Origin: Corbicula japonica
Taxonomy: Eukaryota; Mollusca; Bivalvia; Venerida; Cyrenidae
Assembly: GCA_038501625.1 (NCBI GenBank)
Contig: JAZAYU010000053.1
Location: 1,350,501 to 1,414,500 of the forward strand
DNA length: 64,000 bases
Direction: 5' to 3'
Shown here: piece after piece, positions 63,277-64,000 of the stretch
Layout of the letters: each line of letters opens with the position of its first letter
How positions within the stretch are numbered: position 1 is the first letter of the stretch
Made by a program: the position numbers and the translations under genes
The notes under the pieces: generated by a model
Database searches by the model: none
The model's input: the letters and a program-made list of their open reading frames with translations, nothing else
Told to the model about the DNA's origin: nothing

Positions 63277-64000
63277 CTACAATACAACACAACTTACTGT
63301 TCATGTTTCATGGTTAGGCAGATAACATCAACATATCATGATCTGCTTAGTTAACTATAGTTTTCTTTTCTGTCAAATCAAAGACCTATATATACAAAAT
63401 AGATATGCATTATCACGTTTTTTACATTCCCCAAAATGAGACTTTTTTCAGGAAAACTACTCAATGTTATAAACACAACAAAATATTTTATTACCAGATG
63501 CACTGTATGAATGTCATCTTATTATTTTGTTGTGTTTCACAATTTGCTTTAATTGAACTATTGCCAAGTAAACAGCAAGAAATGTTGTCCTCTTGCAGTC
63601 TGATGCAATCAGAATCTCCACAGTTTATTTTTGACAGCATATCCTGAACACTTTGACAATACATGACTTTGCAGAAATTCTCAATGATGCTAATGTTACT
63701 GGAAGGTGACAAGTTATGACCATTACCAACATTTAATCTGTTAATGAAACAATTATGTCAAGGTGATTCGCCATTTTGTAACAGTCAAAACTGTTGTCCC
63801 TATGTGTCAAGTATGATATTCTGAAGGTCCAAGGCCAGAAGATGTCATCCCCTCCACCTCAAGTCTCAACAGTTTCAACACAGTTTTCAAAAAACACATT
63901 AATCACGATTGATTCTTATTTCATGATAATCATGTACACAATAACTTTCAAAGTTTCTTTTCATCGGCTGACGATACCATGTTTCATGCCAGTCAATGCA
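63277..64000. other. VPS35 intron, preceding exon not reached
   Basis: I searched for the expected upstream block (VNCRDALAQEYLMECIIQ-like) and do not find it, so the next exon lies beyond 64000. No other feature seen. Confidence 0.5.

Noticed and set aside
62545..62763. 72-residue plus-strand frame
   Set aside because: Antisense translation of the 44-bp array next to a VPS35 exon.

Overview
The window is animal nuclear DNA. It is AT-rich, has genes split by GT-AG introns, and is crowded with non-autonomous mobile elements. The mix of minisatellite-bearing hairpin elements, piggyBac-like MITEs, a DIRS-type retrotransposon and L2-like tails, together with the protein sequences, points to a mollusc, most likely a bivalve. 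That assignment is an inference; nothing here fixes the species.

One conserved gene spans almost the whole window on the minus strand: VPS35, the large alpha-solenoid subunit of retromer. Ten coding exons read from 63276 down to 409, every splice junction keeps the frame, and together they encode about the C-terminal 527 residues of a protein of about 795. The N-terminal exons lie beyond 64000. Five exons cluster at 60.1-63.3 kb and five at 0.4-12.8 kb. Between them is a 47-kb intron (12766-60112).

The giant intron holds a gene on the opposite strand, an intronless-CDS class A GPCR (42946-44001) resembling the melanocortin/MECA branch, with DHY and DPLIY motifs. It also holds a dead DIRS-like retrotransposon (about 15.6-19.5 kb: ORF1, RT/RNase H and tyrosine recombinase, all broken by stops and frameshifts). 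The rest is repeats. These include hairpin-ended elements with internal tandem arrays of roughly 120-190 bp; TTAA-flanked piggyBac-like elements and a dense MITE family; PIF/Harbinger-like, pogo-like and CAGGG-ended elements; near-perfect palindromes; tRNA-derived repeats; an L2-type 3' tail; and microsatellites.

The most notable patterns are these. (1) A 44-bp minisatellite in VPS35 is made from the end of a coding exon plus its 5' splice site, giving about 13 tandem candidate donors. (2) A set of hairpin-ended elements shares architecture (AAC(A/T)AGA start, 5' hairpin, inverted ends, 3' TTC-loop hairpin) while stem sequences differ. (3) A 21-nt-period array of micro-hairpins at 53.6-53.9 kb shows compensatory stem changes. 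(4) Nuclear-receptor-like half-site clusters sit inside mobile tandem arrays. No bacterial, phage or CRISPR-like system is present.
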